In this document: positions 52,699 through 61,288 of the stretch, piece after piece
Layout: each line of letters begins with the position of its first letter
Position numbering within the stretch: the stretch's first letter is position 1
NCBI GenBank assembly: GCA_016715245.1
Contig: JADKAS010000004.1
Coordinates: forward strand, 1-64,000
Length of the DNA stretch: 64,000 nucleotides
Reading direction: 5' to 3'
Source: Saprospiraceae bacterium
GTDB taxonomy: Bacteria; Bacteroidota; Bacteroidia; Chitinophagales; Saprospiraceae
Made by a program: the position numbers and the translations under genes
Notes under the pieces: generated by a model
The model's input: the letters and a program-made list of their open reading frames with translations, nothing else
What the model was told of the DNA's origin: nothing
Databases searched by the model: none

Positions 52699-53737
52699 CA
52701 TCCATTCACAGCAATACCAAAAAATTCCAGGTTCTTTATCCCAATTTCATTTGGACACTGTTCGTCACAAAACACCTGTATATAAAAATTCTGAGTGTAT
52801 CTTGCACGATATGGGAGAGGATGTACTTTGTTTCGAATTTACAACCAAATCCAATGCCATTGGAGAAGGAATTGGAACCGGTATGGCAGAAGCCCTTCAA
52901 ATAGCTGAAAATGGCAATTGGCGAGGTATCGTCATTGGTAATAATGCAAAAAACTTCACCGTCGGTGCCAACCTCATGGCAGTCGGTATGCTGGCCATGC
53001 AAAAAGAATTTGCCAAGCTGGAAGAAATGGTACATGGTTTTCAGCAAATCAACATGGCGATGAGATATAGTAAAGTACCTGTTGTCACCGCAACGCAGGG
53101 TTACGTTTTTGGCGGAGGCGTCGAAATGCTGATGCATACGGATGCTGCTGTTTGCCATGCGGAATCTTATATAGGCCTTGTAGAAGTTGGCGTCGGATTG
53201 ATTCCCGGAGGTGGAGGCACAAAAGAGTTTGCCGTCAGAGCTTCAGAATCTTTTTTTGAAGGAGATGTACAAATACCAACGCTCATTGAAAAATTAAAAG
53301 TTATTGCTACAGCCACTGTCGCAACTTCTGCATATGAAGCCTACAAACATGGTTATCTGCAGCCTGCCCGAGACACGGTCGAAATGAATCTCAACAAATT
53401 ACTTAGCTCCGCAAGAGAAAAAGTAATTTCACTTTCGGAAAGATATGTGGCACCTTCACCCAAAGAAGCTTTGGTGTTGGGACGAAATGCGCTTGGCACT
53501 TTATATACTGCGATAAATGAATTTTATAAGGGAAATTACATGAGTGAATACGATGTCGAAATAAGTAAAAAAGTAGCTTATGTATTATGTGGCGGTGATT
53601 TGACATCACCACAAAAGGTTTCAGAACAATATTTGCTGGACATTGAAAAAGAAGCGTTTCTCCAATTGTTAGGCAATCAGAAAACATTGGACAGAATCCA
53701 GTATTTACTTATGAACAACAAACCTTTGAGAAACTAA
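52670..53737 (+). CDS. 3-hydroxyacyl-CoA dehydrogenase/enoyl-CoA hydratase, fragment 3 (hydratase)
   Basis: The crotonase-like C-terminal domain: GTGMAEALQIAENGNWRGIV, NNAKNFTVGANL (oxyanion-hole region), GYVFGGGVEMLMH and EVGVGLIPGGGG. Restoring the two frames gives a single protein of 798 residues with the order dehydrogenase then hydratase, as in FadN/FadB-like proteins of Bacteroidota. Such a protein performs the middle two steps of fatty-acid beta-oxidation. The thiolase gene follows 28 bp later. Confidence 0.8.
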   Translation: MEKGARWYYDIHSQQYQKIPGSLSQFHLDTVRHKTPVYKNSECILHDMGEDVLCFEFTTKSNAIGEGIGTGMAEALQIAENGNWRGIVIGNNAKNFTVGANLMAVGMLAMQKEFAKLEEMVHGFQQINMAMRYSKVPVVTATQGYVFGGGVEMLMHTDAAVCHAESYIGLVEVGVGLIPGGGGTKEFAVRASESFFEGDVQIPTLIEKLKVIATATVATSAYEAYKHGYLQPARDTVEMNLNKLLSSAREKVISLSERYVAPSPKEALVLGRNALGTLYTAINEFYKGNYMSEYDVEISKKVAYVLCGGDLTSPQKVSEQYLLDIEKEAFLQLLGNQKTLDRIQYLLMNNKPLRN

Positions 53738-53765
53738 TATTTTTGAATTTTTAATGTAAATAGAA

Positions 53766-54935
53766 ATGGAAGCATACATAATAAACGGGTTCAGATCCGC
53801 AGTAGGAAAAGCAAAAAAAGGAGGGTTCAGGAATTATCGTTCTGATGACCTCGCTGTAGATATTGTTAAACACCTTGCTGCCAATTTTCCTGGTTTAGAC
53901 CCAAAAAGAATCGATGATGTGATTGTCGGTTGCGCTAATCCGGAAGCAGAACAAGGATTACAGGTAGGTAGATTGATAGCCGCCAGAGCGCTGGGTATCG
54001 AAGTACCTGGTATGACCATAAACCGATATTGTGCCTCCGGACTGGAAGCCATATCTATTGCTGTTGCTAAAATAAAAGCAGGTATGGGTGAGTGTTATAT
54101 TGCTGGTGGTGCGGAAAGTATGTCTCTTATACCTATGACCGGTTATAAACTCAGCCCGAGCTATAAGGCCAGTCTGGAAAATGTAAATTATCATGTCAGT
54201 ATGGGTCATACCGCCGAGGCGGTCGCCGAAAAATACGGAATCACCCGTGAAGAAGCAGATGTCTTTTCGGTAAAAAGTCACCACAATGCAGCGGAAGCTA
54301 TCCGTAGCGGAAAGTTTAAAAACAAAATTGTCCCTGTCACCGTTGAAGATGTTTTTGTAGAAAATGGCAAAAAGATAGAAACAAACCACATTGTAGACAC
54401 CGATGAAGGGGTGAGGGCAGACACCACTTTTGAAGGTTTGTCAAAACTCAAACCCGCATTCAAGCTAAATGGTGTTGTAACCGCCGGTAATTCCTCCCAA
54501 ACCTCTGATGGGGCGGCCTTTGTACTGGTGATGAGTGAAAAAATGATGAAGGAACTCAATCTTACACCCGAAGCAAGATTACTTTCCTGCGCCTTAGGTG
54601 GTGTCGACCCAATGTATATGGGCATTGGCCCTTGTGTAGCTATACCAAAAGCATTGAAACAAGCCGGTATGAATTTACAGGATATTCAGCAGATTGAACT
54701 CAACGAAGCATTTGCTGCCCAGGCTCTTGCCGTTATAAAAGTAGCAGGTCTCAATCCGGATATCGTCAATCTCAATGGAGGTGCCATAGCACTCGGTCAT
54801 CCACTGGGTTGTACCGGAGCAAAACTCACCATTCAGTTGCTTGAAGAACTTAAACTCAGAAATCAAAAATATGGTATGGTCACTGCTTGCGTAGGTGGCG
54901 GTCAGGGCATTGCAGGAATTTTTGAACGTTTGTAA
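53766..54935 (+). CDS. fadA: Acetyl-CoA acyltransferase (thiolase), beta-oxidation
   Basis: 389 residues, normal for a biosynthetic/degradative thiolase. Active-site Cys89 in NRYCASGLEAI, His345 in IALGHPLGCTG, Cys375 in TACVGGGQGIAG, and the NEAFAAQAL motif are all present. It performs the last step of each beta-oxidation turn, cleaving 3-ketoacyl-CoA with CoA. Located 28 bp after the dehydrogenase/hydratase gene, an operon. Confidence 0.92.
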   Translation: MEAYIINGFRSAVGKAKKGGFRNYRSDDLAVDIVKHLAANFPGLDPKRIDDVIVGCANPEAEQGLQVGRLIAARALGIEVPGMTINRYCASGLEAISIAVAKIKAGMGECYIAGGAESMSLIPMTGYKLSPSYKASLENVNYHVSMGHTAEAVAEKYGITREEADVFSVKSHHNAAEAIRSGKFKNKIVPVTVEDVFVENGKKIETNHIVDTDEGVRADTTFEGLSKLKPAFKLNGVVTAGNSSQTSDGAAFVLVMSEKMMKELNLTPEARLLSCALGGVDPMYMGIGPCVAIPKALKQAGMNLQDIQQIELNEAFAAQALAVIKVAGLNPDIVNLNGGAIALGHPLGCTGAKLTIQLLEELKLRNQKYGMVTACVGGGQGIAGIFERL

Positions 54936-55383
54936 AGTACCTGTTATCCTTAACATTTTTGGAGTTGGATGATTTTTTTCCTCATTTCTCAATATGTGCA
55001 TTCACATATTCCTGAAACATATTGCCAAAATAGGGTCTTCTGAAAAAGTCAGAAATGAGTCAGTTTCAAGGTGTACCGTCTTTTGGACGAGAGTACGCAT
55101 AAATGACTTATTGTTATTACTCTGTCAAAATAAAGATATTTTAAGGTTGTATCGTGTTACTGGTCCGCAGTTATTTATTTGTTACTAAACTTTTTTGGCC
55201 TTAAAAATTATTTCAGAACAAAATGAGATTTGGTTTGAATTTGCAGATAATTTTTCCCATCTGCTCATTAAACAGGTAATCATTTCTGAAATTTACATAA
55301 CTTGATGTAGTAATGATGTATAAACAAACATTGTATTTTCAGTTTATTACAAATATTTTTACAACTCATTAAAAATTCACATC
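54936..55383. other. Spacer upstream of the glucan locus
   Basis: About 448 bp. AT-rich, with no terminator or promoter that can be called with confidence. It must contain the promoter for the glycosidase gene at 55384. The plus-strand frame at 54994-55188 has no protein-like features. Confidence 0.5.
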
Positions 55384-58300
55384 ATGAAGAACCTGGTAAC
55401 GCTGATTACACTTTTCCTTGTTTTTGGTGTAATACAAACCCATGCACAGTCTGACAAAATAAATCTGGAATATGGTGGTAATGGAATAGTACTTAAAATA
55501 AACGGAAAGAGTACGGTAATAAATGGAATGAATTGGGATTACTTCCCTATTGGGACCAATTATAGCTATTCTCTTTGGGATCAACCCGATGATATCATAA
55601 AAACTGCTCTTGACGAAGAAATGTCTTTATTGGCCAATATGGGCGTCAATTCAATAAGGGTATATACCGGCATTCCTAAAAAATGGATTACCTATGTGTA
55701 TGAAAAACATGGGATATATACGATGTTAAATCATTCTTATGGAAGGTATGGTCTGAATGTTGACGGTGTATGGTTTGCCAACACTGATTATGCTGACCCC
55801 AGGGTAAGAGCGCTTCTGTTGGAGGAGGTTAAACAAATGGCTGTAGACTATAAGGACACACCCGGACTTCTTTTATACCTCTTGGGAAATGAAAATAATT
55901 ATGGTCTTTTCTGGGAAGGGGCTGAAACTGAAAACATTCCTATGGAGGACAGAAAATCGACTCAAAAAGCGTATCCCATGTATTCTCTTTTTAATGAAGG
56001 TTCCAAAATCATCAAGAATGTAGATCAAAATCATCCAGTTGCATTATGCAACGGAGATTTGCTTTTTCTGGACATCATAGCCAAAGAATGTAAAGACGTA
56101 GACATATTTGGGACCAATGTATACAGAGGTACTTCGTTTGGCGATTTGTTTGACCGGGTTAAAAAGGAATATGGCAAACCGGTTTTATTTACAGAGTTTG
56201 GTGCTGATGCTTTCAATGTTGAAACCGGAGAAGAAGATCAGCAGGCTCAGGCAATGTTTGCTCTTGCCAACTGGAAAGAAATATATGAAAATGTAGCCGG
56301 AATGGGAAAAGCCGGCAACTCATTGGGAGGATACACGTTTCAATTCAGCGATGGGTGGTGGAAATATGGTCAAACCAAAAATCTGGATGTTCATGATGCC
56401 AATGCTTCCTGGTCCAACGGCGGATATTTTACCGATTATAATCCTGGTGATAATAATATGAATGAAGAGTGGTTTGGAATATGTGCCAAAGGTCCAACCA
56501 ATGCACAAGGACTGTATAAACTTTATCCTAGAGCTGCATATTATGCTTTGAAACAAGCCCATTCTTTAAATCCTTTTCAGTCGGGTATGAATAGTACCGA
56601 GATTAATAAATACTTTACTTCTATAAATCTCGCGGATGCAGAACTAAAAGCCCGGGGAGATAAAGCTGCGTTTACTATTGGGAAAACAGGAAAAATCTCA
56701 CTGAGCAGATTTACGGCTGAATTTAATACGTATAATACAGGAGGAAGTCTTGTTTCTACGCCAAAAGATCCGGTAGCAGGAAAAAATATTTTTCCAAACC
56801 AACAGGGTTTTGACCATACCCAATCTTTTTATATTGGAGTTGAAGCACAACCAACAGCCAATATGAGGGCCAATGTGGAGTTTAACATTTTGGGAAATGT
56901 TGCACAAAATCCCATTGACCAGATTTTTTATGAAAACAGGGGACGACCTGTACTTATCCAGGGGAATAACGGAAGTTTCACTTTGCAGGACAATAATCGC
57001 TTTCAGGTGTACCGGGCAACCTATTCCTGGGACCACAAGTTATTTAATCTAACCGGATTTTATAGAACAGGACATTACCACTGGGGATATGAAGGAGATT
57101 TTTTTGGATTATATCCCGAAGCAAATTATGGCCCCAATATCGATATATACAACGGAATTGCTCCCTTTGGATTTGAAGTAGCAGGCAAGAAAAAATGGTC
57201 CGGTCTTAAGGCTGCCTTCGGACCGCAACTTTGGTGGGGTTCCAACCCGGCCGTACTTGTCAAATATTCAAAAGAAGTGGCCCGATTTAAAATAAGTGGG
57301 CTTTTTCACGAAGACCTGGAACAATTGGGCCTCACTGAAAGTTCTTTTGCCATCCCTCAACCTAAAACAAGACGATTTACCCTCCACGTCGCCAGAAAAT
57401 TCGGCAAGTTGGGCATAGATATTGGAGGTATCTGGGGTGGTCAGCCATTAAATGGCCGGGTATTCCAATTGGTCAGAGAGGAAAATGGGGTGAATACAGT
57501 ATATCAGGACAAGATCAAAGATTCCGATAATTGGGGCGGAAAAATAAAACTTACCCTGCAAAGCGGAAAATTCAACTGGTATGCTCAATCAGCTGTGCAA
57601 GGTTTGGTGGCACAAGGTGGTGCCGATCTCACCCAGACTTTTACAGGCTGGCGACTGAAAGATAGCGGTAGCGGAAATCAATATAATTTTTTAAGCGGCT
57701 TGACGTACAGGATTGGAAATTTCGAAATAGCACCCAACTTCCTTTGGCAAAAACCTATAGAAGGTCCAATCACATCAGATGTTGCTGCACCCGGTAGACC
57801 AAGAAACATTTTGACAGACCCATTTGTGGTAAGAGCCAACAGAGAAACAGTTGCCGGAGAATTATTAATCACCTTCGACCCAACCCCGGGTACTTGGATG
57901 TATGAATGGGACAACGACAAAACTGAAGATTCAGAATTTGCTTTAAGCGCCGGCATTGTTTACAGACATCTTCCCACTACCATGGATGCAGCTATCGGTA
58001 TATTTCCCGATGGCAGAACTACCTTTGCTTTCCCGGGTGCACCACCTGCACAGGATTTATGGGAAGTACATACAAGGATTGTATCCAAAATGAATAAAAA
58101 CTTTGGTATCATTGCCAATATTTATGCCGGTGATGCTCAGGCAAATGGAAGTGATGAACGATTGATCAGAAGATATGGAGCAGATGTACGATCTCTTTAT
58201 AAAAAAATGAAATTTCATACTTTCCTCAAGTTTAATGATTGGGGGCCTTATGATTATCATCGGGATTTTAACCTAACTTTTCCTATGCAATGGATGCTTG

Positions 58301-58524
58301 ACATTTCTACAACAACAGGCAAGCCTGACTGGTTTCCACTCCCGGGAACACGAATTGGCTTGATGACGTCGTACAGAACGTTAAACAAATATTCTCCAAG
58401 ATATTCACCAGTTCAAACCCTCGATGCGTCCGGAAATCTAGTCCCTGACCCTAATGCCATCGGTTTTGATAATGGCAATGAATGGGAAATCAGAACGTAT
58501 ATTCACATTAACCTTTTTAAATAG
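55384..58524 (+). CDS. Glycosidase (TIM barrel) fused to a probable outer-membrane beta-barrel
   Basis: 1,046 residues with a signal peptide (1-22, ends HAQ). Residues 25-400 form a clan-A-like (beta/alpha)8 glycosidase: NGMNWDYFPIG, MGVNSIRVYTG, LLGNENNYG with probable acid/base E170, and LFTEFGADAF with probable nucleophile E271. From about 430 to the end the sequence has alternating polar/hydrophobic strands with many Tyr/Trp/Gly (FQVYRATYSWDHKLFNLTG, KIKLTLQSGKFNWYAQS), ending EIRTYIHINLFK, as expected for an outer-membrane barrel. So the enzyme may be tethered to, or feed, its own pore. The substrate is inferred from neighbours to be a beta-glucan. The family number is uncertain (GH2/GH17-like). 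Confidence 0.75.
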   Translation: MKNLVTLITLFLVFGVIQTHAQSDKINLEYGGNGIVLKINGKSTVINGMNWDYFPIGTNYSYSLWDQPDDIIKTALDEEMSLLANMGVNSIRVYTGIPKKWITYVYEKHGIYTMLNHSYGRYGLNVDGVWFANTDYADPRVRALLLEEVKQMAVDYKDTPGLLLYLLGNENNYGLFWEGAETENIPMEDRKSTQKAYPMYSLFNEGSKIIKNVDQNHPVALCNGDLLFLDIIAKECKDVDIFGTNVYRGTSFGDLFDRVKKEYGKPVLFTEFGADAFNVETGEEDQQAQAMFALANWKEIYENVAGMGKAGNSLGGYTFQFSDGWWKYGQTKNLDVHDANASWSNGGYFTDYNPGDNNMNEEWFGICAKGPTNAQGLYKLYPRAAYYALKQAHSLNPFQSGMNSTEINKYFTSINLADAELKARGDKAAFTIGKTGKISLSRFTAEFNTYNTGGSLVSTPKDPVAGKNIFPNQQGFDHTQSFYIGVEAQPTANMRANVEFNILGNVAQNPIDQIFYENRGRPVLIQGNNGSFTLQDNNRFQVYRATYSWDHKLFNLTGFYRTGHYHWGYEGDFFGLYPEANYGPNIDIYNGIAPFGFEVAGKKKWSGLKAAFGPQLWWGSNPAVLVKYSKEVARFKISGLFHEDLEQLGLTESSFAIPQPKTRRFTLHVARKFGKLGIDIGGIWGGQPLNGRVFQLVREENGVNTVYQDKIKDSDNWGGKIKLTLQSGKFNWYAQSAVQGLVAQGGADLTQTFTGWRLKDSGSGNQYNFLSGLTYRIGNFEIAPNFLWQKPIEGPITSDVAAPGRPRNILTDPFVVRANRETVAGELLITFDPTPGTWMYEWDNDKTEDSEFALSAGIVYRHLPTTMDAAIGIFPDGRTTFAFPGAPPAQDLWEVHTRIVSKMNKNFGIIANIYAGDAQANGSDERLIRRYGADVRSLYKKMKFHTFLKFNDWGPYDYHRDFNLTFPMQWMLDISTTTGKPDWFPLPGTRIGLMTSYRTLNKYSPRYSPVQTLDASGNLVPDPNAIGFDNGNEWEIRTYIHINLFK

Positions 58525-58530
58525 ACTGAC

Positions 58531-60408
58531 ATGAAAGTTTTTAATATTAAGAATATAAATAGAATATTTTTTGCCGGTGCATTAAGTATTTTTGTAATGG
58601 CTTGCGAACGCGATGTCACTGACTTAGGGACACCAAATTATCCGGCAAACCCGGAAGTATTTATCGATGGATTCAGCGGAGGTTTAAATTATGCAGCCTT
58701 CGGAGGTTCTGTCCCTACTGCTTTTCAGATAGACAACAAAGAAACCCATAATAGTTCGTCTGCATCCATGAGATTTGAAGTTCCTGATGCCAATGATCCA
58801 CGTGGTGCTTATGCCGGGGGAACTTTTTTTACCGGCTCAGGAAGAAATCTATCTTCATTTAACGTGCTGACATTCTGGGCAAAAGCAAGTAAATCAGCAA
58901 CCATTGACATAGTAGGATTTGGAAACGACCTGGGAGTAAATAAATCTACAGTTTCTATTTCGGGTTTGGCTGTAAATACCAATTGGAAAAAATATTATAT
59001 CCCAATTCCGGATCCATCAAAACTTACAGCAGAACGAGGTATGTTTTTTTATTCTGAAGGTCCTGAGGAAGGCAAAGGTTATACATTCTGGATAGATGAG
59101 GTCAGATTTGAAAATCTGGGAACCATAGCCCATACGAAGTACTACATTCTGGATGGAAAAACCGAAACAAAAGAAGCTGAAATCAATGAAAAAATACAAA
59201 TTACCGGATTAAAAACATCCGCTAATCTACCAAATGGCGTTGATCAGACAGTAGATGCCTCTGTTGCTTATTTTACCTTTAGTTCTTCGAATGAAGAAAT
59301 CGCTACCGTAAATGAATTAGGCGAAGTTACTATAATATCCTCCGGAGAAGCTACCATTACGGCCAAGGTTGGTGAAACACCCGCCTCCGGAGCGTTGACC
59401 ATAAAACCAGCTGGCTCGACTCCCGGACCAACCTCTCCTGCGCCTGTGCCGGGTAAACCGGCAATGGATGTGATTTCGCTGTATAGCAATGCATATACCA
59501 ATGTACCTGTGGATACCTGGAATACCCGATGGCAATTTTCTACTGCAGAGGAGTTTTTTATAAAGGTTCAGAACGATGACGTAATCCGATATAAAAACCT
59601 GAATTTTGTTGGTATTGAATTCGCCTCCAACACCATAAACGCAACCAGCATGACTCATTTTCACCTTGATATATGGACACCAGACGAAGTAACAGCGGCC
59701 AAGGCTTTTAAAGTATTACTGGTCGATTTTGGACCTAATAACAGTTTTGGAGGCGGTGATGATTCGTCTCATGAATTAACTTTTAAGGCCCCTTTAATTA
59801 CCAGTGGTAATTGGGTAGGTATTGACGTACCATTAACTGCTTTTTCAGGATTGACGAGAAGAGGAAATCTTGCCCAGTTGGTACTTTCAGGAGATTTTCC
59901 GAATGTGTATATTGATAATGTTTATTTTTATAAGTCCGGTGGAGGGGGACCAACGGCACCTACCACGGCTGCCCCGGTACCAGTATACCCCGCAACTAAT
60001 GTAATTTCCATTTTCAGTGATCAATATACGAATGTAGCCGGTATTAACCTAAACCCTAATTGGGGTCAGGCTACCAAGGTGACTGAAATTTCAATTCAAA
60101 ACAATAAAACCCTTAAATATGAAGGTTTGAATTATCAGGGCATTGAATTTGGCAGCAATCAGAATGTATCTTCTTTTCAATTTTTACATCTTGATTTCTG
60201 GACAGCCAATTCAACAGAATTAAGAATCTTCCTTATCAGTCCCGGCCCCGTAGAAACACCCTTTACATTAACGGTTCCCACTACCGGATGGAGCAGTATA
60301 GACATTCCTCTTACTGCTTTTGCACCGGTCAAACTCAACGAGGTTTTTCAAATCAAGATGGAAGGTAACGGAGACATTTATTTAGACAATATTTTATTTA
60401 GAAAATAA
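58531..60408 (+). CDS. Surface lipoprotein with carbohydrate-binding-like and Ig-like domains
   Basis: 625 residues, lipoprotein (Cys25 in FVMACER). Order: an N-terminal jelly-roll-like domain of the kind found in sugar-binding modules (about 35-205), a Big2-type Ig-like domain (about 208-295, NEEIATVNELGEVTIISSGEATITA), a Pro-rich linker, and two related beta-sandwich domains (about 310-475 and 485-625; both start APVP...VIS[LI][FY]S..YTNV and end YIDN[VI][YL]F or YLDNILF). It probably holds glucan at the cell surface for the neighbouring enzymes. It begins 6 bp after the glycosidase stop, a tight operon. Confidence 0.78.
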   Translation: MKVFNIKNINRIFFAGALSIFVMACERDVTDLGTPNYPANPEVFIDGFSGGLNYAAFGGSVPTAFQIDNKETHNSSSASMRFEVPDANDPRGAYAGGTFFTGSGRNLSSFNVLTFWAKASKSATIDIVGFGNDLGVNKSTVSISGLAVNTNWKKYYIPIPDPSKLTAERGMFFYSEGPEEGKGYTFWIDEVRFENLGTIAHTKYYILDGKTETKEAEINEKIQITGLKTSANLPNGVDQTVDASVAYFTFSSSNEEIATVNELGEVTIISSGEATITAKVGETPASGALTIKPAGSTPGPTSPAPVPGKPAMDVISLYSNAYTNVPVDTWNTRWQFSTAEEFFIKVQNDDVIRYKNLNFVGIEFASNTINATSMTHFHLDIWTPDEVTAAKAFKVLLVDFGPNNSFGGGDDSSHELTFKAPLITSGNWVGIDVPLTAFSGLTRRGNLAQLVLSGDFPNVYIDNVYFYKSGGGGPTAPTTAAPVPVYPATNVISIFSDQYTNVAGINLNPNWGQATKVTEISIQNNKTLKYEGLNYQGIEFGSNQNVSSFQFLHLDFWTANSTELRIFLISPGPVETPFTLTVPTTGWSSIDIPLTAFAPVKLNEVFQIKMEGNGDIYLDNILFRK

Positions 60409-60428
60409 TTTTTCAAAATTTTAGTATA

Positions 60429-61256
60429 ATGAAAATCAGCAATAAAATTCAATTTTTTTCTTTACTGTTGGCTGGTCTGTTTTGGGGTTGTGAAACCGAT
60501 GATGTCCAAAAACTGGAAAACAGAAATTGGACACTTACCTGGAGTGATGAATTTGAAGGAGAAAAAGACCAGGCGCCGGATCCAACCAAATGGACTTACG
60601 ATCTGGGTACCGGCCAAAATGGCTGGGGCAACAATGAATATCAAACCTATACCCAAAGACCTGAAAATGTAGGTCTGGATGGAGATGGATATCTCGTTAT
60701 TACGGCGTTAAATCAACCGTTCGGAGGAGCCAATTTTTCGTCCGCCAGAATTAAAACACAGGGTTTGTTTACACAAAAATACGGTCGGTTTGAAGCCCGG
60801 ATTAAGTCACCTTATGGCCCTGGCATATGGCCTGCTTTCTGGATGTTGGGTGAAAATATAAATGAAGTGAGCTGGCCTCAATGTGGAGAAATAGATATCA
60901 TGGAACTCAGAGGCCAAGCGCCGTCAACTATGTATGGTACTTTGCATGGTCCCGGATATTCAGGAGGTAATGCAGTGAGTAAAAATTATTCTCTGACAAA
61001 TGCAAGATTTGACAATGATTTTTATTTATATGCGGTAGAATGGGATGAAAACAAAATCGATTTTTTTGTCAATAATTATTTATACGGAAGAATCACCAAA
61101 GAAGATGTTCCCGGCGAATGGGTATATGATCAGCCGTTTTATATGATTCTTAATGTAGCTGTAGGAGGAAATTTTGTGGGTTTTCCCACTTCTCAAACAC
61201 CTTTTCCTCAACAGATGGTAATAGATTTTGTAAGGGTTTATCAAAAGTCTAATTAA
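60429..61256 (+). CDS. GH16 endo-beta-1,3-glucanase (laminarinase-like) lipoprotein
   Basis: 275 residues, lipoprotein (Cys21 after LLLAGLFWG). The GH16 signature GEIDIMELRG gives nucleophile E154, D156 and acid/base E159. WTYDLGTGQNGWGNNEYQTYT, GRFEARIKSPYGPGIWPAFWML and PFYMILNVAVGGNFVG are those of bacterial laminarinases (GH16 subfamily 3). It should cut internal beta-1,3 bonds of laminarin or mixed-linkage glucan at the cell surface. Third gene of the operon, 20 bp after the binding lipoprotein. Confidence 0.92.
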   Translation: MKISNKIQFFSLLLAGLFWGCETDDVQKLENRNWTLTWSDEFEGEKDQAPDPTKWTYDLGTGQNGWGNNEYQTYTQRPENVGLDGDGYLVITALNQPFGGANFSSARIKTQGLFTQKYGRFEARIKSPYGPGIWPAFWMLGENINEVSWPQCGEIDIMELRGQAPSTMYGTLHGPGYSGGNAVSKNYSLTNARFDNDFYLYAVEWDENKIDFFVNNYLYGRITKEDVPGEWVYDQPFYMILNVAVGGNFVGFPTSQTPFPQQMVIDFVRVYQKSN

Positions 61257-61288
61257 ATTTATTCCTAAACCGATATCTACCAGAAACC

